Of a stretch of DNA of 5,604 bases, positions 1-5,604 are shown one piece after another; position 1 is the stretch's first letter, and every line of letters begins with the position of its first letter. Below the pieces are notes generated by a model. The model made no database searches and had not been told where the DNA came from. It saw nothing but the letters and a program-made list of their open reading frames with translations. The translations under genes and the position numbers were made by a program. Source of the DNA: Tissierellia bacterium (lineage in GTDB: Bacteria; Bacillota; Clostridia; Tissierellales; Dethiosulfatibacteraceae); assembly GCA_007116605.1 (NCBI GenBank), contig SKID01000097.1, positions 1 through 5,604 of the forward strand, written 5' to 3'.

Positions 1-620
1 AAGATAATGGTCCAATTTGAAAATCCAAGCACTCTGGCTGCCTCTACATATTCTTTTTTCTTCACAGAGAGGACTTCACCTCTGACCACCCTAGCATAAC
101 TGACCCAACCAATCAAAGTTAATGCAATCAAAATATTCCGAACACTAGCTCCAAAAATCCCCATTAAAAATAGTGCAATGAGCATACTTGGAAATGATAA
201 CTGTATATCAGCAATTCTCATAATGACTGTCTCAAATTTGCCACCAAAGTAGCCTGCCACGAGACCTAGCGTAATACCTACTAATGCAGACATAAACACG
301 CCTACAATACTGATGTAAAGAGATACACGACTACCATGTACAATGGCACTTAACATATCTCGACCATTTTGATCTGTTCCTAATAAAAATTCTGTTGATC
401 CACCTTCTAACCAAAAAGGCGGCTTATTGGCATTTCTGAGAAATAATTCCCGTAAATTATAAGGATCTTGTGGTGTAAAGTTGGATCCGAACATGGCAAT
501 CAGCAAAATCAACAAAAACATGATGGCTGAAATTATTGCGATTTTAGATTTTTTAAAATTATGAATAAATTCCGTTCCTAAAAAAACTTGAAATTTATTT
601 AAAGTTTTTTGATTTTTCAC
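1..620 (-). CDS. dppC: DppC-like ABC transporter permease, N-terminal part (runs off the window)
   Basis: Second membrane subunit of a peptide-type (Dpp/Opp/nickel) ABC importer; it would pair with the upstream DppB-like protein to form the channel. The frame opens at GTG (620-618) and gives 206 residues before the edge without a stop. Visible order: basic N-terminus; membrane segment at about 27-44; extracytoplasmic stretch with DPYNL (52-56); the family hallmark LLGTDQNGRDMLS (79-91); further membrane segments at about 99-123 and 145-171; then the start of the cytoplasmic EAA loop (EYVEAARVLGF, 190-200), which contacts the ATPase. The family is usually near 280-300 residues, so roughly a third is missing. 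The GTG start is preferred because GGGAGG lies 6 nt upstream; another GTG 2 nt earlier is followed at once by TGA. It begins 16 nt after the upstream permease stops. The symbol gives the family; the transported solute is unknown. Confidence 0.93.
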   Translation of the reverse strand, partial: MKNQKTLNKFQVFLGTEFIHNFKKSKIAIISAIMFLLILLIAMFGSNFTPQDPYNLRELFLRNANKPPFWLEGGSTEFLLGTDQNGRDMLSAIVHGSRVSLYISIVGVFMSALVGITLGLVAGYFGGKFETVIMRIADIQLSFPSMLIALFLMGIFGASVRNILIALTLIGWVSYARVVRGEVLSVKKKEYVEAARVLGFSNWTII

Positions 621-626
621 ACGATA

Positions 627-632
627 CCTCCC
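627..632 (-). promoter_or_regulatory. Ribosome-binding site fixing the GTG start of the DppC-like gene
   Basis: GGGAGG on the minus strand, 6 nt before the GTG at 620. It lies entirely in the 16-nt gap after the upstream permease stop codon, so the two permeases probably share one message. It supports GTG 620 as the start; the next in-frame ATG (codon 34) falls inside the first membrane segment. Confidence 0.8.
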
Positions 633-636
633 ATCC

Positions 637-1602
637 TTAGTTTAAGTCGATTCTTGGATCAATGAGGGCGTAAAGAATATCCACCACAAAATTGATTACC
701 ACAAATAATGATGCTGCAAACAACAAGTAGGCAGACACAATTGGACGATCCAAACTACTGATGGAATCAATTAAGAGTTTTCCCATACCTGGCCATGCAT
801 AAATAGTTTCTGTAATCGTAGTAAAGGCAATCATACTTCCTAATTGTAAACCAAAGATGGTGACAACCGGTATTAAAGTATTTTTAAGGGCATGCTGATA
901 TAAAACCTTTAGGTTTCCTGCACCTTTTGCTTTAGCAAATTTAATATAGTCTTGTTTCATGACTTCCATCATACCTGCTCTTAGTAAACGAATAATCGAA
1001 GCAATATTTTGAAGCGCAATAGTCAGTGAAGGTAAAAACACATGTCTCCATCCTCTAGCTGTAGCTAAGCTTGTTTCAATCCCAAAAATTGTGCCAACTG
1101 GACCTCGACCAGACACTGGAAACCACCTCAAACTCACACCAAATAAGAAAATGAATACCATGCCTATCCAGAATGCAGGCAATGAAATCCCTAGTAAAGA
1201 ACCGCCCATAATCATTTTGCTCACTTTACTTTTAGGCTTTGCACCTGCATAAACTCCTAATGTCACTCCAAATACAATGGTCATAATCATTGCTACAAAA
1301 ACGATTTCCATTGTGGCTGGGAATCTTTCTAATATTAAGCCCAGTGCTGGTTTATAAAATACATAAGATCTTCCAAATTCACCTCTTAGTGCATTCCTTA
1401 AAAATATGCCATATTGTACATATATGGGTCTATCCAATCCTAATTGCTGGATCACTCGGTCTACTTGCTCTTGACTGGCTGTCTCTGGCACCATATTGTA
1501 CACAGGATTACCAATAACACTAGTGGCAAAGAAAACAATCAGTGATACGACAAGAAGTACTAAAGCCATCTGAAAAGTCCGTTTGATCAAAAATTTAATC
1601 AT
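637..1602 (-). CDS. dppB: DppB-like ABC transporter permease
   Basis: Inner-membrane permease of a Dpp/Opp-class ABC importer, 321 residues, full length for the family (about 305-340). Visible order: first membrane segment at about 10-30 after a basic start; extracytoplasmic region with the family motif LGLDRP (54-59), the variant of the usual LGLD-P-x-x-x-QY pattern, ending at Q63-Y64; FGRSY (76-80); membrane segments at about 98-120, 135-158 and 190-208; the cytoplasmic EAA loop with DYIKFAKAKG (218-227) and the HALKNTLIPV end (237-246) that docks on the ATPase; then TETIYAWPGMGKLL (264-277), the conserved segment of DppB proteins; a last membrane span at about 289-312; and the typical C-terminus DPRIDLN. 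The start was set at ATG 1602, not the in-frame TTG at 1614, because the strong GGAGGAG site overlaps the TTG. It follows the binding-protein gene after a 113-nt gap with a stem-loop and precedes the DppC-like gene by 16 nt. Peptide transport is family knowledge; nickel or other solutes remain possible. Confidence 0.95.
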   Translation of the reverse strand: MIKFLIKRTFQMALVLLVVSLIVFFATSVIGNPVYNMVPETASQEQVDRVIQQLGLDRPIYVQYGIFLRNALRGEFGRSYVFYKPALGLILERFPATMEIVFVAMIMTIVFGVTLGVYAGAKPKSKVSKMIMGGSLLGISLPAFWIGMVFIFLFGVSLRWFPVSGRGPVGTIFGIETSLATARGWRHVFLPSLTIALQNIASIIRLLRAGMMEVMKQDYIKFAKAKGAGNLKVLYQHALKNTLIPVVTIFGLQLGSMIAFTTITETIYAWPGMGKLLIDSISSLDRPIVSAYLLFAASLFVVINFVVDILYALIDPRIDLN

Positions 1603-1605
1603 GTA

Positions 1606-1612
1606 CTCCTCC
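1606..1612 (-). promoter_or_regulatory. Ribosome-binding site that decides the DppB-like start
   Basis: GGAGGAG on the minus strand ends 3 nt before ATG 1602 (5 nt if the core GGAGG is used). An in-frame TTG at 1614-1612 would add four residues (MEEY), but those codons are made of this ribosome-binding site itself, so the longer start is almost certainly false. Confidence 0.85.
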
Positions 1613-1623
1613 AAGTATTTTTT

Positions 1624-1675
1624 TTAACCACCAACTCTCCATTCTTTGATGCTATTATAGGGAGTTGGTGGTTAA
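1624..1675 (-). repeat. Perfect 14-bp inverted repeat / mRNA stem-loop between binding protein and permease genes
   Basis: The arms 1624-1637 and 1662-1675 are exact reverse complements (TTAACCACCAACTC / GAGTTGGTGGTTAA), separated by 24 nt. In the minus-strand message the stem is followed by a run of eight A, not U, so it is not a standard intrinsic terminator in the direction of the operon. It ends 11 nt before the permease ribosome-binding site. A weaker hairpin (6-bp arms, 1680-1685 and 1697-1702) lies just upstream, followed by the poor U-run UGUAUU. The likely role, by inference from comparable binding-protein operons, is to protect the 3' end of the lipoprotein message so that it is made in excess over the permeases; a protein-binding palindrome is the alternative. 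The repeat is seen directly, its role is not. Confidence 0.6.
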
Positions 1676-1715
1676 TACAAAGCTATCTCAATGGATTAGC
1701 TTGACTTCCCGATAA

Positions 1716-3395
1716 TTAGTCAGCCAATCTAAATTGCCATGCGTAAATATATGAGTCTGCTCTTGGTATGAATACTAACTCTGTGCTCACACCATAAATA
1801 TTATCATGTCTAAACAATGAGAAGTTAGCAACATCATCATGAGCCATTTGCCAAGCTTCTTGCATAATGCGATCTCTTTCATCCCAATCTGCAGTTGCTA
1901 AAGCTAATTCAATCAACTCGTCTAGCTCTTCATTCACATAATACCCTCTGTTAACACCACCAAAACCATCACGTTTTCTTTGGTCAAAAGGCGCACTATA
2001 AATCGTGTCTTTTGCTACCATTGCCGCTTCACCTGCTGGATTACTCCAACTAGTGACTAAGAAATGTGATTGATAGGAGTCATACATTCTTACATGATCC
2101 CAAACCACTGCATTAGGAATCGTGTAAGGGATACATCGAATGCCTACTCTTTCAAGATAACCTGCTACAGCCGTAGCCATAATAGCATTTCTCTCTTGAT
2201 GATCTAGTGTAATAGAGAATCTATAACCATCTAATTCTCCACCTTCTTGGATTGGATATCCAGCATTGTCCAGTAATTCCATGGCTTTTTCTGGATCATA
2301 GGCATAACGCTTAATATTCGGATTAAAACCATTTGATCCTGGTAAAATTAATGAATCTGTAGGTGTTGCATAGCCAGCCATGACCACGTCAATCAACTCA
2401 TCCACATCGATGGCTCTGACGATGGCTTCACGGACATCTCTTACATTTAATGGATTAGATCCATCTGGCGATACCATTGGATTTGGAGAATTCGGACTTG
2501 GGTCTCCATCTACTTGAACCATAACAAACATGTTTGGACTAATAGAAGGTGAACTAACCACATTAATATTTGGTAAATTTTCCATCATTTGTGCATCTCT
2601 TACGTTAATAACTTCAGAGAAGTGGATTTCACCAGATATCAAACTAGCTGTTCTAGTCGCTTCATTGGGGATTGTTCTAAAAATAACATTCTTAAATTCA
2701 GGTTTTTCTCCCCAATAATCTTCATTTCTTTCAAGAACAACACGATCATCTCTGACATACTCAACAAGTCGGTATCTTCCTGTTCCGTTAACCACATCTT
2801 CTAAATGCTCTAAATCTTGTCCCTCATGAGTATTTTTGCTAATAATTCTTAAGTTTCTTAGTGGATTCGCTGGCAACAAAGCGTCTGGTGTGCTACAAAC
2901 GATTTCTAATGTGTAGTCATCTAACGCACGATAGCTGCCGATTGTTGACATGGAATCTACCCAACCAATACCAGTTTCTAAAACTTTGTCAAATGAGAAT
3001 ACTACGTCATGAGCTGTAAACGGCTCTCCATTATGGAATGTAACGCCTTCTCTTAATTTGATTGTCCAAACAGAAGCATCCTCATTGGCTTCCCAAGATA
3101 GTGCTAATCCAGGTTGTATACCCATGTTTTCATCAATTAAAACTAATGGCTCAAAAACATGCATATGGACTGCATTTGCTGTAATTTGATTTCTTGCATA
3201 TGGATTCCATGTTGTCACATCCGTACTTAATGCAATAATCAAAGTGTCCAATCCTTCATCCACTGGATCTGGCGTTGGTGCTGGATCATCGCCATTATCA
3301 TCCGATGGGGCTGGTGCTGGCGCTGGTTGTTGACACGCCGTGATTGATACTAATAGCAACATAACTATCAGTAGTACTGAAAAGAATCTTTTCAT
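1716..3395 (-). CDS. ABC transporter solute-binding lipoprotein, family 5 (peptide/nickel type)
   Basis: Extracellular receptor of the ABC importer, 559 residues, normal for family 5 (SBP_bac_5). A lipoprotein signal peptide is clear: KR, a hydrophobic core at 4-18, and lipobox ITAC with lipidated Cys21. Then follows a flexible Pro/Ala/Asp linker (22-48) that lets the domain stand off the membrane. The binding domain starts near 50: LSTDVTTWNPY (56-66), FEPLV (81-85), PGLALSWE (95-102), and the family hallmark WTIKLREGVTFHNGEPFTAHDV within 110-131. Later typical segments are GTGRYRLVEY, the ERNEDYWG motif, the REAIVRAIDVDELID stretch, and a C-terminal part rich in aromatic residues. ATG 3395 has AGGAGG 5 nt upstream. 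The gene sits 64 nt after the amidohydrolase and 113 nt before the first permease, so its ligand is probably the hydrolase substrate or its precursor. Oligopeptide, dipeptide or another amide-bearing solute cannot be told apart here. Confidence 0.95.
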   Translation of the reverse strand: MKRFFSVLLIVMLLLVSITACQQPAPAPAPSDDNGDDPAPTPDPVDEGLDTLIIALSTDVTTWNPYARNQITANAVHMHVFEPLVLIDENMGIQPGLALSWEANEDASVWTIKLREGVTFHNGEPFTAHDVVFSFDKVLETGIGWVDSMSTIGSYRALDDYTLEIVCSTPDALLPANPLRNLRIISKNTHEGQDLEHLEDVVNGTGRYRLVEYVRDDRVVLERNEDYWGEKPEFKNVIFRTIPNEATRTASLISGEIHFSEVINVRDAQMMENLPNINVVSSPSISPNMFVMVQVDGDPSPNSPNPMVSPDGSNPLNVRDVREAIVRAIDVDELIDVVMAGYATPTDSLILPGSNGFNPNIKRYAYDPEKAMELLDNAGYPIQEGGELDGYRFSITLDHQERNAIMATAVAGYLERVGIRCIPYTIPNAVVWDHVRMYDSYQSHFLVTSWSNPAGEAAMVAKDTIYSAPFDQRKRDGFGGVNRGYYVNEELDELIELALATADWDERDRIMQEAWQMAHDDVANFSLFRHDNIYGVSTELVFIPRADSYIYAWQFRLAD

Positions 3396-3424
3396 TTTTC
3401 CCTCCTGTTTTTCTTTGTTTTTCT

Positions 3425-3452
3425 TAGGTAATCTATTTTTAAATTTTACCTA
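3425..3452 (-). other. Small inverted repeat in the gap before the binding-protein gene
   Basis: Seven-base arms TAGGTAA (minus strand, 3452-3446) and TTACCTA (3431-3425) enclose a 14-nt AT-rich loop in the 64-nt gap between the amidohydrolase stop and the lipoprotein start. On the message it is followed by AGAAAAAC, not U, so it is not a terminator, and the stem is weak. It may be a minor processing site or chance in AT-rich DNA. No convincing promoter was seen in this gap, which supports co-transcription of the hydrolases and the transporter. Confidence 0.25.
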
Positions 3453-3459
3453 CAATGAA

Positions 3460-5118
3460 TTAAGTGGATTTTTGATAGACTGTCTCTCCATCCACAATGG
3501 TCCTTAAAGCTTGAATGTTTTTGATGTTTTCCTCATCAATAGTCAATAAATTATTATCCAATATGACCATATCTGCTAGTTTTCCTGGCTCTAATGAGCC
3601 TTTAATCTCTTCTTCCTCAGACATATAAGCACCATGCAAAGTCATGCTACGGAGTCCTTCATGGATTGTCATACACTCTTTAGTCCCTAATTGGTGTCCT
3701 TGGATCCCTTTTCTTGTCACCGCTGAATATAGTCCCCAATAAGGATTCACATGGGCCGAAGGCATATCTGTACTTGAAGCCACCATGACACCTGCATCAA
3801 TATATGATCTCATGGGTAAAAAACTTTCTATTTTATCTCTAGGAAGTAAGGTTTCATAACCATCTGCTTCGTTATAGATAAAAGCAGGTTGTAACGCAGC
3901 AATGACACCCATTTCTGCCATTTTTTCTAAACTATCCTTTGTGGGATAATAGGCATGAATCACTTGATGACGTCTTTTCACTGGGTTTGCAAGATAAGCT
4001 TGATACATGGCATCTACCGCCTTTTGAATGGCGATATCACCCATCACATGAATGCCTACAGACCATCCAGCATCATGGGCTTCCTTAACCCATCCATCTA
4101 GTTTGTTTAAATCTAATCTCAAAGGCGCTTCTCGTGGCTTTTCTTCTCCTAGATAAGGCCAAGACGATAATTGTGTCTTAGAAGTTAATCCTCCATCAAT
4201 TGCCATTTTTAAAGCACCCATACTCAACCATTCATCACCGAAACCCGTATATACACCATACTCTTTGATTAAACGGTCTGAAAAGCTTGTATCTTCATTA
4301 ATTGCAAATCCATGCCAGTTGGGCATTAGATTGGTTCTTATCTTTAGCTCTCCACGATTTTTAATATTTTGATACGCTTTCATTAAAGCAGGGGACACTC
4401 CAGGTTCAACAACACCTGTAATACCATAAGACAAATAGTCGGTCATCCCTCTTAGGATTGCAGTTTCTAACCGAGGATCTAATTCAAAGGAGTCACCACC
4501 AAAAGGTGTGTCAATGACATTTCTAACCAATTGCTTAGCTGTGCGATGTAACAATCCTGTTGGTTCTCCTGTTATTGGATCTCTATCGATTAAGCCTCCT
4601 TCAGGATCAGGGGTATCTTTTGTAATGCCTGCTAATTTCAATGCCATTGTGTTGGCCACACAAGTAGAAAAAATCCTCTCTAATACTACAGGGTTTTGTG
4701 GTGAAACCTCATCTAGATCATATTTTGTGATCATCCTTTTCTCCACAAACTGGGATTCAACCCAGCTACCCCCTTGCAACCATTGACCCGGTTTCATAGT
4801 TCTCAGTTTTGACTTCACCATCTTTTTAACGGCTTCAATACTTTCAACACCAAGGGTTACAATACCATCCATTAAAATTCCTGCTTCCCACATATGATTG
4901 TGAGAATCTATAATTCCTGGTATAACCGATTTTCCTTGTGCATCTATCTTCAAAGTACCCTCGACGGCTAATGGTAAAATATCCCCATTAGATCCTGTGG
5001 CAATAATTTTATTGCCCGCTACAGCTATCGCTTCAACAATCGTGTCCTTTTCATCTACTGTGTGAATAGTGCCATTATAAATAATCAGTGTCGGATAATA
5101 ACTTTGCCAAATTTTCAT
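3460..5118 (-). CDS. YtcJ-type metal-dependent amidohydrolase (amidohydrolase family 3)
   Basis: Cytoplasmic hydrolase of the amidohydrolase superfamily, YtcJ / N-substituted formamide deformylase group; no signal peptide. It has 552 residues, full length for the family (about 520-570). N-terminal beta-sandwich half: NGTIHTVDEKD (15-25) and the loop ending KSVIPGIIDSHNHMWEAG (63-80), with metal ligands H73 and H75. Barrel positions expected to bind metal or substrate: K304 in GALKMAIDGGLTSKT (301-315), H357 in GIHVMGDIA (355-363), H388 in HQVIHAYY (384-391), and D451 in SSTDMPSAHVNP (448-459). The C-terminus closes the sandwich with KGSLEPGKLADMVILD (506-521) and IVDGETVY. The set of ligands looks intact, so it should be active. 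The start at ATG 5118 has GAGGAG 6 nt upstream and lies 2 nt after the previous gene's stop, suggesting translational coupling. Likely bonds cleaved are amide, formamide or N-acyl; the substrate is unknown and other hydrolase activities cannot be excluded. Confidence 0.93.
   Translation of the reverse strand: MKIWQSYYPTLIIYNGTIHTVDEKDTIVEAIAVAGNKIIATGSNGDILPLAVEGTLKIDAQGKSVIPGIIDSHNHMWEAGILMDGIVTLGVESIEAVKKMVKSKLRTMKPGQWLQGGSWVESQFVEKRMITKYDLDEVSPQNPVVLERIFSTCVANTMALKLAGITKDTPDPEGGLIDRDPITGEPTGLLHRTAKQLVRNVIDTPFGGDSFELDPRLETAILRGMTDYLSYGITGVVEPGVSPALMKAYQNIKNRGELKIRTNLMPNWHGFAINEDTSFSDRLIKEYGVYTGFGDEWLSMGALKMAIDGGLTSKTQLSSWPYLGEEKPREAPLRLDLNKLDGWVKEAHDAGWSVGIHVMGDIAIQKAVDAMYQAYLANPVKRRHQVIHAYYPTKDSLEKMAEMGVIAALQPAFIYNEADGYETLLPRDKIESFLPMRSYIDAGVMVASSTDMPSAHVNPYWGLYSAVTRKGIQGHQLGTKECMTIHEGLRSMTLHGAYMSEEEEIKGSLEPGKLADMVILDNNLLTIDEENIKNIQALRTIVDGETVYQKST
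3860..3893 (-). repeat. 34-bp block identical in both amidohydrolase genes
   Basis: Positions 3860-3893 and 5518-5551 are identical over 34 bases, in the same orientation, and both encode the QPAFIYNEADG segment. They are the longest exact match I found between the two genes and mark a tandem duplication. The copies are 1658 bases apart, about one gene length. They could act as a recombination point fusing the two genes into one, or could reflect recent gene conversion. Confidence 0.7.
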
Positions 5119-5120
5119 CT

Positions 5121-5604
5121 CTATCTCCTCTTAAACACACAACATCCATCAACAAATGTTTGCTCCACTTTTATATTTTTGATGTCTTCAGGATCCATGT
5201 CTATTAATCTTCCATCTAAGATAATAAAATCTGCCAATTTTCCAGGTTCTAAAGAGCCTTTAATATGTTCTTCTTCTGTCATATAAGCTCCCTCTAAAGT
5301 CATTCCTCTAATTGCTTCATGTAAAGTCATTATCTCTTTATTACCAAGCTGAAATCCTTGAATCCCTTTCCTCGTCATTGCAGCGTAAAGATTCCAGAAA
5401 GGATTGACGTGGGCACAGGCCATATCAGTACTTAATGCAACAATCACACCCGCATCTAAATAACTTCTCATCGGCAAAAAACTTTCAATCTTATCTTGAG
5501 GCAATAATTGATCGTATCCATCTGCTTCGTTATAGATAAAAGCAGGTTGTATCGCAGCAATTGCTCCTATCTCAGCCATTTTTTTCAAACTGTCACTTGT
5601 GGGG
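5121..5604 (-). CDS. YtcJ-type amidohydrolase, C-terminal 160 residues (gene enters from beyond the window)
   Basis: The frame is open to the edge (first complete codon 5603-5601) and ends at TAG 5123-5121, so this is the end of a longer gene, not a small protein starting at the in-frame TTG 5588 or ATG 5579. The fragment aligns without gaps to residues 392-551 of the downstream amidohydrolase, from PTSDSLKKMAE to the end, with about 113 of 160 positions identical by hand count. Visible are QPAFIYNEADGY (19-30), the LSTDMACAHVNP segment (58-69) with the expected metal ligand Asp60, and KGSLEPGKLADFIILD (115-130). The HxH, Lys and His ligands lie outside the window. The residues after the Asp-Met are Ala-Cys where the partner has Pro-Ser, so substrate range may differ. 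Its last codons contain the ribosome-binding site of the next gene. It is presumably a second cytoplasmic hydrolase of the same pathway. Confidence 0.93.
   Translation of the reverse strand, partial: PTSDSLKKMAEIGAIAAIQPAFIYNEADGYDQLLPQDKIESFLPMRSYLDAGVIVALSTDMACAHVNPFWNLYAAMTRKGIQGFQLGNKEIMTLHEAIRGMTLEGAYMTEEEHIKGSLEPGKLADFIILDGRLIDMDPEDIKNIKVEQTFVDGCCVFKRR
5125..5130 (-). promoter_or_regulatory. Ribosome-binding site of the second amidohydrolase, inside the first
   Basis: GAGGAG on the minus strand, 6 nt before ATG 5118, is read as part of the last Lys-Arg-Arg codons of the upstream amidohydrolase. That gene stops at 5123-5121, two bases before the next ATG. Ribosomes ending the first gene can restart on the second, which should keep the two hydrolases at linked levels. 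Confidence 0.8.

Noticed and set aside
1290..1517. Plus-strand open frame of 75 residues
   Set aside because: It lies wholly inside the well-supported DppB-like permease on the other strand and resembles no family I recognise; it is a shadow frame.
1603..1614. In-frame TTG start adding four residues (MEEY) to the DppB-like permease
   Set aside because: Those codons consist of the GGAGGAG ribosome-binding site for the ATG at 1602, and no separate site lies ahead of the TTG.
1624..1675. Intrinsic transcription terminator
   Set aside because: On the minus strand the stem is followed by A residues, and on the plus strand by AATACAA-type sequence with the T-run on the wrong side; neither direction has stem then T-run.
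2530..2804. Two overlapping plus-strand open frames
   Set aside because: Both lie antisense to the conserved binding-protein gene and show no recognisable domain.
3396..3459. Separate promoter for the transporter genes
   Set aside because: The gap is AT-rich, with TAAAAT and TAGATT as loose -10 look-alikes, but I found no acceptable -35 at a suitable distance.
4508..5286. Plus-strand open frames at 4508-4786 and 5062-5286
   Set aside because: Both are antisense to the amidohydrolase genes, whose reading frames are conserved between paralogues; the second also crosses the gene junction.
5121..5588. A stand-alone 155-residue protein starting at TTG 5588
   Set aside because: The same frame stays open to the window edge and the upstream residues (PTSDS) still match the paralogue, so it is the tail of a full amidohydrolase gene.

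Overview
The window carries five genes, all on the minus strand, so transcription runs from high to low coordinates. They are packed as one apparent operon: an amidohydrolase (C-terminal part only), a second complete amidohydrolase, a lipoprotein solute-binding protein, and two inner-membrane permeases of the oligopeptide/dipeptide (Dpp/Opp) ABC transporter class. The second permease runs off the low edge. No RNA gene, insertion sequence, CRISPR array or origin was found, and no gap between genes exceeds 113 bases.

The organism is most likely a low-GC Gram-positive bacterium (Bacillota, Clostridia-like). The DNA is visibly AT-rich, ribosome-binding sites are strong and purine-rich (AGGAGG, GGAGGAG, GAGGAG, GGGAGG), one start is GTG, and the binding protein is a lipid-anchored lipoprotein with a long Pro/Ala/Asp linker, as expected for a cell without a periplasm. 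The genus cannot be given from this sequence.

In transcription order: (1) 5604-5121, the last 160 residues of a YtcJ-type amidohydrolase; (2) 5118-3460, a complete 552-residue paralogue, about 70% identical over the shared region, starting 2 nt after the first gene stops; (3) 3395-1716, a family 5 extracellular solute-binding lipoprotein; (4) 1715-1603, a 113-base gap with a perfect 14-bp inverted repeat; (5) 1602-637, a DppB-like permease; (6) 620-1, the first 206 residues of a DppC-like permease. Genes for the ATPase subunits (DppD/DppF-like) would be expected below position 1 but are not seen.

The simplest joint reading is uptake followed by hydrolysis. The lipoprotein captures a small peptide-like or amide-containing compound, the two permeases carry it across the membrane, and the two cytoplasmic metal-dependent hydrolases cleave an amide or related bond in it. 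The substrate cannot be read from the sequence. The most interesting points are the tandem duplicated hydrolases with a changed residue pair beside the metal-binding Asp, and the stem-loop separating the binding-protein gene from the permease genes. Otherwise this looks like an ordinary metabolic transport operon, and I do not claim a new system.
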